Shown here: positions 8,671 through 18,166 of the stretch, piece after piece
Position numbering within the stretch: position 1 is the first letter of the stretch
Layout: the number at the start of each line of letters is the position of its first letter
Source of the DNA: UBA1847 sp942492205
GTDB taxonomy: Bacteria; Pseudomonadota; Gammaproteobacteria; Steroidobacterales; Woeseiaceae
Reading direction: 5' to 3'
DNA length: 64,000 nucleotides
NCBI GenBank assembly: GCA_942492205.1
Contig: CALODT010000001.1
Location: forward strand, 248,001-312,000
Notes under the pieces: generated by a model
What the model was told of the DNA's origin: nothing
Database searches by the model: none
What the model saw: only the letters and a program-made list of their open reading frames with translations
Made by a program: the position numbers and the translations under genes

Positions 8671-9252
8671 TCACATCGTCCATACAGCGTAGCAAAGTCC
8701 TGCAAACAGTGTGATCTCGGCGATCCGTTGCGTGATGCCGCGAATTCGGTTTTCAAACGATAAAACCAGCGCAGCCGCCAACACCACTATAGCGGCAATT
8801 TGAAACCCGTTGTTGGACGACTGCGATATCCACATCAGTGAAGCTGCGCCACCCAGGTATTGAATGGCTCCTCCGATGTTGTGTACCGCTTGTCTCAAGC
8901 TGCCAACGACGGGTGAGCCGGGATCGCAGGGAAATACTGCGGCGACCAGGTAGCCTACTGATATTGAAAGCGCGAGCATCGCGTATGCAGGATGCGCAGA
9001 AAAGGCCAGACCAGCAACACCAAGAAGTAGAACTCCGACCGGCAAGAAGACGCCATACGAAACGACGCGACTGTCAATTGAACGATGCTCTCCGAGCTCG
9101 CTTATGGTGTGCCTTATGTGGCTATAGCCGGGCTTTCGACGCGCGAATACGTAGACTGTGATCACGAGATACGTTGATGCGGCGAGCGCCAGGGTAAATG
9201 ACATCACGGGCTTCCAGCGTCGACGGAGCCACGCAGTAGACATTGTGAGCAT
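8671..9252 (-). CDS. DUF998-family membrane protein
   Basis: A 193-residue protein with about six membrane segments. It carries the DUF998 hallmarks: the early loop KPGYSHIRHTISELGE after the first membrane segment and FPCDPGSP in the middle, followed by VHNIGG. The biochemical role of DUF998 is unknown. Two Met codons (9252 and 9243) are possible starts. It lies downstream of the SSS symporter gene with a 63-base gap and upstream of a small membrane-protein gene. Confidence 0.75.
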   Translation of the reverse strand: MLTMSTAWLRRRWKPVMSFTLALAASTYLVITVYVFARRKPGYSHIRHTISELGEHRSIDSRVVSYGVFLPVGVLLLGVAGLAFSAHPAYAMLALSISVGYLVAAVFPCDPGSPVVGSLRQAVHNIGGAIQYLGGAASLMWISQSSNNGFQIAAIVVLAAALVLSFENRIRGITQRIAEITLFAGLCYAVWTM

Positions 9253-9315
9253 CCACTACGAATCAGCAGCAGTCGTTCGCCCGTTCTCAAGCGTGCATGG
9301 CCCGTTCAATCGCGC

Positions 9316-10881
9316 TTACCACCAGGTGACGTACAGCGCCACGAGTATCAATAGCACCGCGAGCGTCCCCAGGTTGAAACCCGCGGTCGTGGACGTATCG
9401 ATTCCTTTATAGTCGATCGCACCCGGCTGCTCTTTGGCGCCACCGATTGATGACACCAGCATGCCAATTCCGAGACACAACAGGAAGACGATACCGACGC
9501 GGTCGATAAACGGCAGCGAGGGGATGATCAGCTTGAAAGCAAGCGACAATACGGCGGAGCCTACGGCCGCGGCGATGGCACCGTTGGCCGTGGTTTTTTT
9601 CCAGAAGATTGCCAGCAGGAAGATCACGACCACGCCCGGCGTGAAGAAGCCGGTGAACTCCTGGATGTACTGGAACGCCTGGTCGAAATTGCCGAGCAGC
9701 GGCCGAGCGACGACGCCCGCGATGACGATCGCAGACAGGCTGACAATACGGCCGACCGTCACGAGTTGTACGTCGGACTTGTCCGTCTTGCTGAATGGCT
9801 TGTAGATGTCCAGCGTAAATATCGTCGAGATGCTGTTCATCATCGAGGCCAGCGATGACACGATTGCGGCGATAAGCGCTGCGAACACGAGACCGGTAAT
9901 GCCGGCCGGCAGCAACTTCATGATTTCCGGATAGGCCTGGTCCGGTGTTGCGAGGTCAGGCGTGAGAATCACCGCCGCAATGCCGGGCATGACAACCAGT
10001 ATCGGCATGAGCATTTTCAGGAATGCCGCAAACAGGATGCCTTTCTGCGCTTCGCGCGCGCTCTTCGCCGCCAGCGCACGCTGGATGATGTACTGGTTGA
10101 AGCCCCAGTAGGAGAAATGCATAACCCACATGCCGCCAAGAATCACCGAGATGCCGGGCAGGCTGACGTAGTTGGGGTTGTCCGGCGTCAGGATCAGGTC
10201 GAACTTCTCCGGCACCTGTTGCACGGTCATGCGAAAGCCCTCGATGACGCCCTGGCCGCCGGAAATCTCGTTCATCGAAATGTAGGCGATCATCAGGCCG
10301 CCCATCACGAGTAGCACGACCTGCACGATATCGGTCATCGCAACGGCCTTGAGACCGCCGTACAGGGAATAGGCAATGGCAAAGGACGCCAGCAGCACCA
10401 GCGCGAGGTTGATGTCGATGCCGGTGATCGTGTTGATCGCCAGCGACCCAAGCCAGAGGATCGAGGTCAGGTTGACGAATACGTACACGCCCAACCAGAA
10501 GATGCCGAGGATGGTCTTGACTCGCGAGTCGAAGCGCTGCTCGAGAAACTGCGGCATCGTGTAGATTTTGTTCTTCAAAAACACCGGCAGCAGATACTTG
10601 CCGACGATGATCAGTGTCACCGCGGCCGTCCACTCGTAGACGCCGATGGCGATGCCCATGACGAACGCAGAGCCCGACATGCCGATGATTTGTTCGGCCG
10701 ATATGTTGGCCGCGATCAGCGAGGCTCCGATGGCCCACCAGGGGAGTGCCCGGCCGGCAAGGAAGTAATCGCCGGTGTCTTTCTGGTGACCGGCTTTCTC
10801 GCGTGAGACCCACTGTGCCAGCAACAGCAGAGACACTGCGTACAGGGCGACGACGATAATATCCAGCGTTTCGAGGTGCAT
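9316..10881 (-). CDS. Sodium:solute symporter (SSS/SGLT family)
   Basis: A 521-residue, roughly 14-segment inner-membrane protein of the SSS family. Conserved parts include DYFLAGRALPWWAIGASLIAANI near the N-terminus, ISAEQIIGMSG, the sugar-transporter-like YGGLKAVAMTDIVQ, and AALIAAIVSSLASMMNSISTIF with the serine-rich Na2-site helix. It most resembles the vSGLT-type sugar/sodium cotransporter subgroup. Substrate cannot be fixed; sugars or polyols are likeliest. The ATG at 10881 is preceded by GAGAG. The ggt gene lies upstream on the same strand with about 50 bases between, so the two may be co-transcribed. Confidence 0.9.
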   Translation of the reverse strand: MHLETLDIIVVALYAVSLLLLAQWVSREKAGHQKDTGDYFLAGRALPWWAIGASLIAANISAEQIIGMSGSAFVMGIAIGVYEWTAAVTLIIVGKYLLPVFLKNKIYTMPQFLEQRFDSRVKTILGIFWLGVYVFVNLTSILWLGSLAINTITGIDINLALVLLASFAIAYSLYGGLKAVAMTDIVQVVLLVMGGLMIAYISMNEISGGQGVIEGFRMTVQQVPEKFDLILTPDNPNYVSLPGISVILGGMWVMHFSYWGFNQYIIQRALAAKSAREAQKGILFAAFLKMLMPILVVMPGIAAVILTPDLATPDQAYPEIMKLLPAGITGLVFAALIAAIVSSLASMMNSISTIFTLDIYKPFSKTDKSDVQLVTVGRIVSLSAIVIAGVVARPLLGNFDQAFQYIQEFTGFFTPGVVVIFLLAIFWKKTTANGAIAAAVGSAVLSLAFKLIIPSLPFIDRVGIVFLLCLGIGMLVSSIGGAKEQPGAIDYKGIDTSTTAGFNLGTLAVLLILVALYVTWW

Positions 10882-10930
10882 AGGCGCTCTCTCATTATCC
10901 GCGAGCGAGCTTCAAGCCCGCACAGGTTTG

Positions 10931-12658
10931 TTATTCTTGAGTCGCTGAGGGCAATTCGATAATACGCGATTCTCCGCGATTGCGTGGGTCTGACGCGGCC
11001 TGCACGCTCTCACCGTCATCGTAGATGACCTGCATGTCGCCAAAATTCCAGATATCGAGAGTGCGGTAGCCCCGATCTCCAAGTTGCGAGATCGTTTCCG
11101 CGGGTAACGGCGAATCAGGCTGCGTCATGATGACATCGGGCGGCAGCAGTTGATGGTGGAAGCGCGTTGCGGCGGTTGCTTCGAGGGGCGACATACCAAA
11201 GTCGAAGATGTTCATGATGGTCTGGAATACCGAGGTGAATATCGTGGATCCGCCCGGTGTGCCCAGCACCATCGCAACCTTGCCATCGCGCAGCAGAATC
11301 GTAGGTGTCATTGACGACAACATGCGTTTGCCGGGCTCGATTTCGTTTGCTTCGTTGCCGACAACGCCATAGGCATTTGGAACGCCGGCCTTAATGCTGA
11401 AATCGTCCATCTCATCGTTCAGCAGGAAGCCCGCGCCCGTGACGACGACACCGCTGCCGAAACCCAGGTTGAGTGTATAGGTATTGGAGACAGCATTGCC
11501 CCACTGATCCGTTATCGAGTAGTGCGTCGTATCGTGCGTTTCGAGACTCGTGCCCGGGCCCACATCCATTGAGATAGTTTTGGGGTTGATCTCCTGCGCA
11601 CGCCTGCGAATGTATTCGTCCGTCAGTAGCTCGTCGATGCGTACGTCGACGAAGTCAGGGTCGCCCAGGTACTGGGCGCGGTCCGCAAATACCCGCTTTT
11701 CGATCTCCGCAACCAGGTGGATATACTGGGCGGAATTGTGCGCCACGCCGTCGAATTCGCGGTCAATGAAGTCGCGGATTTTCAACAGCTGGATCAGCGC
11801 AAAGCCGCCCGAGCTTGGCAAAGGCGCGGACACCACCCGATAGCCGCGCCAGTCTGCCTCGAGCGGCTCACGCCAGACGGCCTCGTAGTCCGCGAGATCC
11901 TGCATCGTAATCAGACCATCCCCTCGCGCCATCTCGGCGACAATAAGTTTGGCCGTCTCGCCCTTGTAGAATTCGTCGACACCGTCGTTCGCGATGCGCC
12001 TGAGAGTCTCCGCGAGTTCAGGCTGCTTGAGTAGCTCACCGCTCTTCATGTTGCCGAAGTAGTCAGAGAAGTTGGTCTTGCCTTCGTAACTTTCCAGCGT
12101 CGTAAGCATGCCGCCACCCAGCCCGGGCGGCACCTCGAAACCCTCTTCTGCGAGCTTCACGGCTGGCATCACCAGGTCACGCCAGGCAAGCGTGCCAAAG
12201 CGTTGGTGCGCCTCCCAGAAACCTGCGACTGTCCCAGGGACACCAACGGAGAGATGACCGATCAGGCTCAATCCCTCGATCACATTGCCGTCGACATCCA
12301 GGTACATGTCGCGATCAGCCGCAGCAGGCGCCTTCTCGCGATAATCGACAAAGTGATTTTCGCCATCCATGCGAATCAGCATGAAACCGCCGCCACCGAT
12401 ATTGCCGGCTTCCGGATAGGTAACGGCCAGTGCCAGGCCGGCCGCGATACCTGCGTCAACTGCATTACCACCAGCGCGCAAGATCTGTTCGGCAACGTCT
12501 GCGCCATGTCGATCGGGCATTGCGACGGCGGCGGTTTGCAACAGCGCGTCCTGTTCGATCGCTAGCGTCGCGTCTTGCGACGAATCCGGCGGCGAGCAGC
12601 CGACGAGCAGTAACAGCGCAAACAGATACAGGGAGAACCGGAAGCTGATCATTGGCAT
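10931..12658 (-). CDS. ggt: Gamma-glutamyltranspeptidase, lipoprotein form
   Basis: A 575-residue enzyme that cleaves or transfers gamma-glutamyl groups from glutathione and related compounds. The N-terminus is a lipoprotein signal (LLLVGC lipobox). The precursor self-cleaves before Thr377 (DTTHYSI), which becomes the N-terminal nucleophile of the small subunit. Other family signatures are GGNAVDAGIAAGLALAV, GNIGGGGFML, MLSSMTPTIL and LGTPGGSTI. ATG at 12658 is chosen over an in-frame TTG at 12673. It sits upstream of the sodium symporter, so export-side hydrolysis and uptake of released material could be linked; that link is inference. It is divergent from the RND permease gene. Confidence 0.94.
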   Translation of the reverse strand: MPMISFRFSLYLFALLLLVGCSPPDSSQDATLAIEQDALLQTAAVAMPDRHGADVAEQILRAGGNAVDAGIAAGLALAVTYPEAGNIGGGGFMLIRMDGENHFVDYREKAPAAADRDMYLDVDGNVIEGLSLIGHLSVGVPGTVAGFWEAHQRFGTLAWRDLVMPAVKLAEEGFEVPPGLGGGMLTTLESYEGKTNFSDYFGNMKSGELLKQPELAETLRRIANDGVDEFYKGETAKLIVAEMARGDGLITMQDLADYEAVWREPLEADWRGYRVVSAPLPSSGGFALIQLLKIRDFIDREFDGVAHNSAQYIHLVAEIEKRVFADRAQYLGDPDFVDVRIDELLTDEYIRRRAQEINPKTISMDVGPGTSLETHDTTHYSITDQWGNAVSNTYTLNLGFGSGVVVTGAGFLLNDEMDDFSIKAGVPNAYGVVGNEANEIEPGKRMLSSMTPTILLRDGKVAMVLGTPGGSTIFTSVFQTIMNIFDFGMSPLEATAATRFHHQLLPPDVIMTQPDSPLPAETISQLGDRGYRTLDIWNFGDMQVIYDDGESVQAASDPRNRGESRIIELPSATQE

Positions 12659-12745
12659 TTCGAATACTCGCAATCGGGATCCGGCAATTGTTTCACGTCT
12701 TGAATAGCTTGTCGTGCGGACAACGTAATTTGGCGTTGTTGGCCT

Positions 12746-12751
12746 TATAAT
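12746..12751 (+). promoter_or_regulatory. Candidate -10 box for RND operon
   Basis: An exact TATAAT lies 28 bases before the ATG at 12779; no good -35 box is visible at 16-18 bases. Transcription from here would begin near 12758, downstream of an in-frame GTG at 12752, which favours the ATG at 12779 as the start. Confidence 0.4.
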
Positions 12752-12778
12752 GTGCAGCCACCGCGGGAAACCGACCCT

Positions 12779-15700
12779 ATGCGCCTAACAAGAACAAGCC
12801 TTGCCAACCCCGCCGCTGTCGCCATTATCGGTGCAGTTGTCGTGATGGTGGGTGTGCTGTCTCTGTTCACGATTCCGGCGCAGCTATTGCCGCAGATCGA
12901 AAAACCGATCGTCACCGTCGTCAACGCCTGGCCCGGCGCGTCGCCACGGGAGATCGAATCGGAACTTACCGTACCGGTGGAGGAGGTGCTGCAGGGAACC
13001 CCTGGCATGACCGAGATGATTTCCTGGAGCATGCCGAATTTCGGCTTCATGCAGCTCGAGTTTTCTCTCGAGACCGACATGACGCGCACACTGATCGAAA
13101 TTATCAGCCGGCTCAATCGCCTGAGGCCGTTACCTGCCAATGCGGAGCGGCCCCAGGTCAGTCTCGGTGAGTGGGGCGATTCGAACGACCAGCTCATCGA
13201 GTACTTTGTCCAACAGGTCGACAATGACGAAGAGCGCTTGTCGGAAAACAAGCGCTACCTCCGCGAGGTGGTTGTGCCTGAACTGGCCTCGCTCTATGGC
13301 GTGTCACAAGTCGACATGTTTGATGCCGGCGGCAACAGCAGTGACCAGCTGCAGATTATTATCGATCCGTACAAAGCGGCTGAACTGGGAATCGATATTG
13401 CACGCGCGTCGGCGCGCGTCGGACGTTCTGCGAATATCTCATCCGGCGTGGTGGATGTCGGCAGGCGCAGCTATACCCTGCGAGTCGAGGGACGCTATGA
13501 CATCGACGAACTTGCGGGTCTGATTCTCGAGTGGCGCGAGGGGCTTGCAATCAGGCTCGGTGACCTGGCGACGATCAGCTACGGTCCGCCCCAGCGCGAA
13601 GGGTTCATTTACCAAAACGGCCACACAGCCACACGCCTCGCCATTGCCAAGACAACGGACGCAAATGTACTCGAGGCACTGAAAGGCGTGAAGGCGCGCA
13701 TCGACGAGCTCAACCAGACCGAGTTCAAGGAGCGCGGACTGCTCGCGGAATACAGTTTTGACCCGGCGCTCTACATCAATCGCTCCATTCGTTTGCTTAC
13801 CGGCAATCTCATTGCCGGTATCTGCCTGGCCATCGGTGTGCTCTGGCTGTTTCTGCGTCAGTGGCGCGCCACGTTTATTATCGCGATGGCGATCCCAATC
13901 TCTCTGCTAGGCACGTTCATCGTTCTATCGGTCGCCGGCAGATCGCTAAACGTCATATCCCTTGCCGGGCTCGCTTTCGCCACAGGCATGGTTCTCGATG
14001 CCGCTATCGTCGTGCTGGAGAATATTGTGCGCCTGCGTGAAAAAGGCGAGGCGAATGCGGAAGCAAGCGATCACGGTGCGAGCCAGGTATGGGGTGCTTT
14101 GCTGGCATCAACGTCGACGACGGTCGCGATCTTCATTCCGATCATGTTCCTGAAGGATGTCGAAGGGCAGATGTTCGCCGACCTGGCGCTGACGATCGCA
14201 ATCGGCGTTTCGATTTCGCTGCTGGTTGCCATTACGATCCTGCCGACCGGGGCCCGATACTGGATGCGCGAGTTGCCCGAGGAGTCGCGGCAAGGCGCCG
14301 TTTGGGACCGCATCGCGGAGAAGCTAATGGAGCTGACGCGCACCCGGCGCCGGCAAGCGGCATGGGTCGCGAGTCTCATGCTGGGCTCGATGCTTGTCAC
14401 CGTCGTGCTGTGGCCGGAGAGTAACTACCTGCCGCCCGTCAAGCGCGATACGGTCGACAGCTTCCTGTTTTTTCCGCCCGGCACCAATATCGAAACAGCG
14501 GATCGAGAAATTGCGCAGGTTCTCGCGCGGCGCCTGGCGCCTTACATGACGGGCGAGAAGGAACCTGCGGTTCGCGATTACTTCCTGTGGTCGTTCCCGG
14601 GCGGTTCTGGCGGCTGGCTGGCAATCAACCCCGCAAAAGGTGCGGACCTGGACGCGTTTCAGAATACCGTGCAGTCCGAGATTATCGCCGGCATCCCTGA
14701 CGTTTTCGGATTCACCATGCGACGCAGCCTGTTTGGTGGCTTCGAGGATACCAACAGCGTCGAGATGCGACTCGCGTCAACGGACCTGGACGCGCTGCGA
14801 CCGGTCGTCGCGCGGGTGATGCAGTTGATACCGTCGAGCCTTCCGGGCGCGTCCGCGCAACCGCAGCCAGACCCGTTTGCCGAGGCCAACGAGCTACGTT
14901 TCTTGCCAAACGATGTTCGACTCGCGGAAATCGGCTGGACTCGCGAGGATCTTACGCGTGTTGTGCTACTGCTTGGCCAGGGTGTCTGGCTTGGCGAGTA
15001 CTTTACGGGACGCGAGCGAGTCGACATGTACCTCAAGACCATCCGTTTCGAAACGCCAGAAGAGATGGCAGCGCTGCCGGTGTCGACGCCAGTCGGCGGC
15101 GTAGTGCCGCTCGGCAGCGTGGCCAGTGTTGATATTGCGCCGTCACCCGCGATGGTGCTGCGTATCAATCGCGCACGCGTATACAGCGTCATTATCAATC
15201 CGCCCGCCGGCATGTCGCTGGAAGCGCTGGTGGACCATCTGAAGAACACCATCGAACCCCAGCTCGCGCCGCTGATGCCGGAGGACGGAGCAATCCTGTA
15301 CGCCGGCAGCGTGCAGGACCTGGAGCGAGCCGTCGGCACGCTGGCGCTGAATTTCCTCATGGCTGGTGGACTGTTGGTGCTCATCCTCGCGGGCCTTTTT
15401 CGCTCCCTGAAAGACGCGATTCTCGTCATGATATCGATCCCGCTGGCTGCTGTCGGCGGCGTGCTGGCGCTCGCTATCGTCAATGCCATTGAGTTCCAGC
15501 CGCTCGACCTGCTTGGCATGATCGGTTTCATTATCTTGCTGGGACTGGTGGTCAACAACGCGATTCTGCTTGTTGCGCAGACACGTGCTGCCGAAGCCAA
15601 GGGGCTGACACGCCGTGACGCTGTCAAAGAGGCGTTGCGGTATCGTTTGCGGCCGATCTTCATGAGTACCTTGACGAGTTTGTTCGGCATGCTGCCGCTG

Positions 15701-15874
15701 CTGATCTTTCCCGGGGCGGGCAGTGGTATCTACCGTGGCATGGCGGCGGCCATCGTCGGCGGCATGAGCGTGTCGACGCTATTCACTTTGTTGCTGTTGC
15801 CGAGTCTGTTGCAGCTGACTGCCCGCTCACAACCCACCGATGCGCAGCCGGCACAGGTACAATCGAGCCCATGA
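12779..15874 (+). CDS. RND efflux transporter permease (AcrB-like superfamily)
   Basis: A 1031-residue inner-membrane proton-driven pump with the usual 12 membrane helices and two large periplasmic loops (helix 1 near 10-30, helices 2-6 about 335-500, helices 8-12 about 860-1020). Helix 4 reads GMVLDAAIVVLEN, so only one of the two adjacent aspartates of AcrB is present. Helix 10 reads GLVVNNAILLV, with Asn where AcrB has its essential Lys. This pattern is seen in SwrC-like and metal-type RND relatives, so the substrate may not be drugs. The gene order is permease first, adaptor second with a 4-base ATGA overlap; no TolC-type gene is adjacent. Confidence 0.9.
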   Translation: MRLTRTSLANPAAVAIIGAVVVMVGVLSLFTIPAQLLPQIEKPIVTVVNAWPGASPREIESELTVPVEEVLQGTPGMTEMISWSMPNFGFMQLEFSLETDMTRTLIEIISRLNRLRPLPANAERPQVSLGEWGDSNDQLIEYFVQQVDNDEERLSENKRYLREVVVPELASLYGVSQVDMFDAGGNSSDQLQIIIDPYKAAELGIDIARASARVGRSANISSGVVDVGRRSYTLRVEGRYDIDELAGLILEWREGLAIRLGDLATISYGPPQREGFIYQNGHTATRLAIAKTTDANVLEALKGVKARIDELNQTEFKERGLLAEYSFDPALYINRSIRLLTGNLIAGICLAIGVLWLFLRQWRATFIIAMAIPISLLGTFIVLSVAGRSLNVISLAGLAFATGMVLDAAIVVLENIVRLREKGEANAEASDHGASQVWGALLASTSTTVAIFIPIMFLKDVEGQMFADLALTIAIGVSISLLVAITILPTGARYWMRELPEESRQGAVWDRIAEKLMELTRTRRRQAAWVASLMLGSMLVTVVLWPESNYLPPVKRDTVDSFLFFPPGTNIETADREIAQVLARRLAPYMTGEKEPAVRDYFLWSFPGGSGGWLAINPAKGADLDAFQNTVQSEIIAGIPDVFGFTMRRSLFGGFEDTNSVEMRLASTDLDALRPVVARVMQLIPSSLPGASAQPQPDPFAEANELRFLPNDVRLAEIGWTREDLTRVVLLLGQGVWLGEYFTGRERVDMYLKTIRFETPEEMAALPVSTPVGGVVPLGSVASVDIAPSPAMVLRINRARVYSVIINPPAGMSLEALVDHLKNTIEPQLAPLMPEDGAILYAGSVQDLERAVGTLALNFLMAGGLLVLILAGLFRSLKDAILVMISIPLAAVGGVLALAIVNAIEFQPLDLLGMIGFIILLGLVVNNAILLVAQTRAAEAKGLTRRDAVKEALRYRLRPIFMSTLTSLFGMLPLLIFPGAGSGIYRGMAAAIVGGMSVSTLFTLLLLPSLLQLTARSQPTDAQPAQVQSSP

Positions 15875-16929
15875 GACACAGAGTTGCAATTGTCGCCGCC
15901 GCGCTGTCGATAACGTTGCAGGCGTTGGCACAGGACATGCCCGCGTTCCCGCCGGCGCAGGTAGAGGTCGCGAGCGCCGAGCTGCGCGACATGGCGCCTC
16001 TAGTCGAGGTATCAGGCACGGTTGTCAGTTTGAATGACTCTCGCATCGCCGCCGAAGTAGAAGGTGTATTGACCTGGATGGCGGATGTCGGCGATGCGGT
16101 TGATGCGGGTGACGTTATAGCGCGTATCGATCCGCGGCTGATGCAGGTGGCGCTGGCTCAGGCTCGCTCCCGTGTTGCCCGGCTAGAGGCGGATCTTCGC
16201 TACCGCGAACAGGTGCTCAAACGCTCCGAGGAACTTGCTGTCAACAACAACGTCTCGGCAAATTTGCTGGACGAATCACGAGCGCAACGCGACCAGGCTC
16301 TGCACCAGCTCGCCGATGCGCGTGCCGAACTCGAACGTGCTACCGGCGATTTCGGCCGCACGAAGATTCGTGCGGCGTTTGCAGGCCATATCGTCGAGAG
16401 GCTGGCTTCGGTAGGTGAGTATATCGGCGTTGGAGATCAGGTCGTGCGCCTCGTGGACACGTATCGCAAAGAGATCGCGTTGCCGGTACCGATAGCGCTG
16501 ACGGCGTTTCTTCAGCCGGGGCTCAAGGTACGTGCCAGGGCTGGTGACACTGCGCGGGAATATGAGATACGCACAGTGGTGCCGGTAGGCGACAGGGTCT
16601 CGCGCATGGTTGAGGTGAGGCTAAACGCAAGCAACAGCGATCTGTTGGTTGGCGCACCCGTTCAGGCCAGCCTGCCCGCCGGCGATCCCTTGCAGGCGGT
16701 TGCAGTGCCACGCGACGCCCTGGTGGAGCGCGGTGGTAGCGCGCACCTGTTCAAAATCAACGATGACGGTACGGCCGAGCAGGTAACAGCCACCATTCTA
16801 TCTACCGTAGGCTTGTGGGTGGCGATCAAGGCGGGCATTCAACCGGGAGATCGCGTCGTCGTACGGGGCGCGGAACGCCTGATGCCGGGGCAAGCTGTAC
16901 AGGTTATTGCAGCAGGCGACACGCCGTAG
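15871..16929 (+). CDS. RND periplasmic adaptor (membrane fusion protein)
   Basis: A 352-residue HlyD/AcrA-type adaptor linking the upstream permease to an outer-membrane channel. It has a cleavable signal (AAALSITLQALA), a lipoyl/barrel-sandwich half (VEGVLTWMADVGDAVDAGDVI), a long alpha-helical hairpin with many Ala/Arg/Glu residues (about 90-150), a second barrel half (GDFGRTKIRAAFAGHIV), and a beta-barrel. The ATG overlaps the permease stop by 4 bases, so the two are translationally coupled. Confidence 0.92.
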   Translation: MRHRVAIVAAALSITLQALAQDMPAFPPAQVEVASAELRDMAPLVEVSGTVVSLNDSRIAAEVEGVLTWMADVGDAVDAGDVIARIDPRLMQVALAQARSRVARLEADLRYREQVLKRSEELAVNNNVSANLLDESRAQRDQALHQLADARAELERATGDFGRTKIRAAFAGHIVERLASVGEYIGVGDQVVRLVDTYRKEIALPVPIALTAFLQPGLKVRARAGDTAREYEIRTVVPVGDRVSRMVEVRLNASNSDLLVGAPVQASLPAGDPLQAVAVPRDALVERGGSAHLFKINDDGTAEQVTATILSTVGLWVAIKAGIQPGDRVVVRGAERLMPGQAVQVIAAGDTP

Positions 16930-16994
16930 CATTCAAACACAGAGAGTCCGCTTGTTGTCAGAGTGATCGTTCGAGCGTCTGCTCTTGGGAATAG

Positions 16995-17025
16995 GCGACC
17001 GTCTGCAAACGGCCACGAGCAGACA
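16995..17025. repeat. Dispersed repeat fragment
   Basis: The segment reading GCGACCGTCTGCAAACGGCC followed by ACGAGCAGACA matches the right-hand end of the longer dispersed repeats at 19.2-21.6 kb (compare GCGACCGTCTCAGAACGGCC near 20022). Confidence 0.6.
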
Positions 17026-17057
17026 TCCATCAGAGTTGCAGATGGTAGAATACCGTT

Positions 17058-17174
17058 ATGAAAAATCACCTAGATGATGCAGGAAAGTCGAATCGCATTC
17101 CGATGATTGGGTTGTACGCGACAGCGGCGATCTTCGCCGTAGCAATGGCCGTCTATTTCTTGGTCTCTTTATAG
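17058..17174 (+). CDS. Possible 38-residue single-span membrane peptide
   Basis: The frame encodes a polar N-terminus (MKNHLDDAGKSNRIP) followed by one strongly hydrophobic segment (LYATAAIFAVAMAVYFLVSL) ending at the stop. This is the classic shape of a small inner-membrane protein. The ribosome-binding site is weak (GATGGTAGAA upstream) and the gene lies in a repeat-rich gap, so chance cannot be excluded. It is the only gene-like feature in the 330-base gap between the RND adaptor and the DUF6090-like gene. Confidence 0.4.
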   Translation: MKNHLDDAGKSNRIPMIGLYATAAIFAVAMAVYFLVSL

Positions 17175-17230
17175 CCCGTTCGCACTAACCGGCGGCTTTG
17201 CGCTTAACAGCGGCCATTCGTTCATCTTCC

Positions 17231-17263
17231 AGTCGACTGTCGCAGAACGGCCAAAAGCGGTCA
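17231..17263. repeat. Dispersed repeat fragment at a gene 3' end
   Basis: The segment ending CGCAGAACGGCCAAAAGCGG repeats the end module of the dispersed repeat family; it runs up to and just into the stop codon of the neighbouring minus-strand gene. Confidence 0.55.
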
Positions 17264-17971
17264 CTCGGCTGGCCCCAGTTGGCGGTGTATTTCTTCCGCT
17301 TCGGTCCGAAACTGGTTCAGCGACTCGATACAAGCTATTGCGTAATTAGCTTCAGCATTCGCAGCATTGTGGAAATCCGCATCTTCACGCATAGCCATAA
17401 GACCTGCCGCTATTTCTCCGGCTTGAAACTCACCTAAGATGGCGGCGCTATAAGCCGCATCGGACGAGAAGCGGTTAAAAACGATTGCATTGTATTCGAG
17501 CGGCGCGGATCGATTGGCTGCAGCCGAAGCAGCCTTGAGCCGAGCGTCGAAATCTGCAAGATCACGGCGGATTTCCAGATCGCGCAACAACCCCAACTGT
17601 CCCGTACTCGTCAGTTCTGTGAATGTCGACGCCTGCAGCGGAGGAAAACAGGGTAGTGATGACACATTGAAAGCCTCCCAAAGCTTCGCGGTATCCTGGT
17701 CGAACAAAGAATCAAGATCACCCTCCTGCAAGGTTTCAACGAATTTGCGCTTCTCCTCCATTCTCGATATCCAAAACTCGATTATCCGAACATTCTGGCT
17801 AAACTCCGCTTCAAGCCGGGTCAAATACTCGATCTCGGCGATGCGGTCGGCCCTGTTCTTCCACCACTGGTCGATAGCGAGAGCGAGTAGAATTGCGATA
17901 GCAATCAACACTATTTCTGTCACTGCGTAGCGAAGATCAACTTCGATTTTCAACTTGTTGAGTATCGCCAT
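17261..17971 (-). CDS. DUF6090-like single-span membrane protein, paralogue A
   Basis: A 236-residue protein. A short cytoplasmic N-terminus leads to one membrane helix (VTEIVLIAIAILLALAIDQW, about 16-36), followed by a charged helix with coiled-coil character (RADRIAEIEYLTRLEAEFSQ) and a long soluble part. This architecture matches the DUF6090 family, whose function is unknown. A divergent paralogue lies at 20054-20797. The repeat fragment at its 3' end and the module-B repeat upstream of its start (18042-18117) frame it as an independent cassette. Confidence 0.65.
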   Translation of the reverse strand: MAILNKLKIEVDLRYAVTEIVLIAIAILLALAIDQWWKNRADRIAEIEYLTRLEAEFSQNVRIIEFWISRMEEKRKFVETLQEGDLDSLFDQDTAKLWEAFNVSSLPCFPPLQASTFTELTSTGQLGLLRDLEIRRDLADFDARLKAASAAANRSAPLEYNAIVFNRFSSDAAYSAAILGEFQAGEIAAGLMAMREDADFHNAANAEANYAIACIESLNQFRTEAEEIHRQLGPAE

Positions 17972-18041
17972 TGATATTCACTTTCCTTTAACGCTTCCCT
18001 AGCGAGCAGCGCAATCGTATTGGCAACATACCGACGATGAA

Positions 18042-18117
18042 CGTCCGCCTTGGGTCAGCAGCAGCCTGCCAGCAGTTTATCACCTGGGCGGCTGCTTTCG
18101 AGTGCATACGGGCCGCT
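18042..18117. repeat. Dispersed intergenic repeat, module B
   Basis: Contains TTGGGTCAGCAGCAGCCTG, then CAGCAGTTTATCACCTGGGC and GGCTGCTTTCGAGTGC. Closely related segments occur at 23064-23128 and 24538-24606. It lies in the gap between two minus-strand genes. Confidence 0.75.
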
Positions 18118-18166
18118 CATGCGAATCAATCACGAGCGACGCCTAACGGCCAGTAGCGGTCACTAC

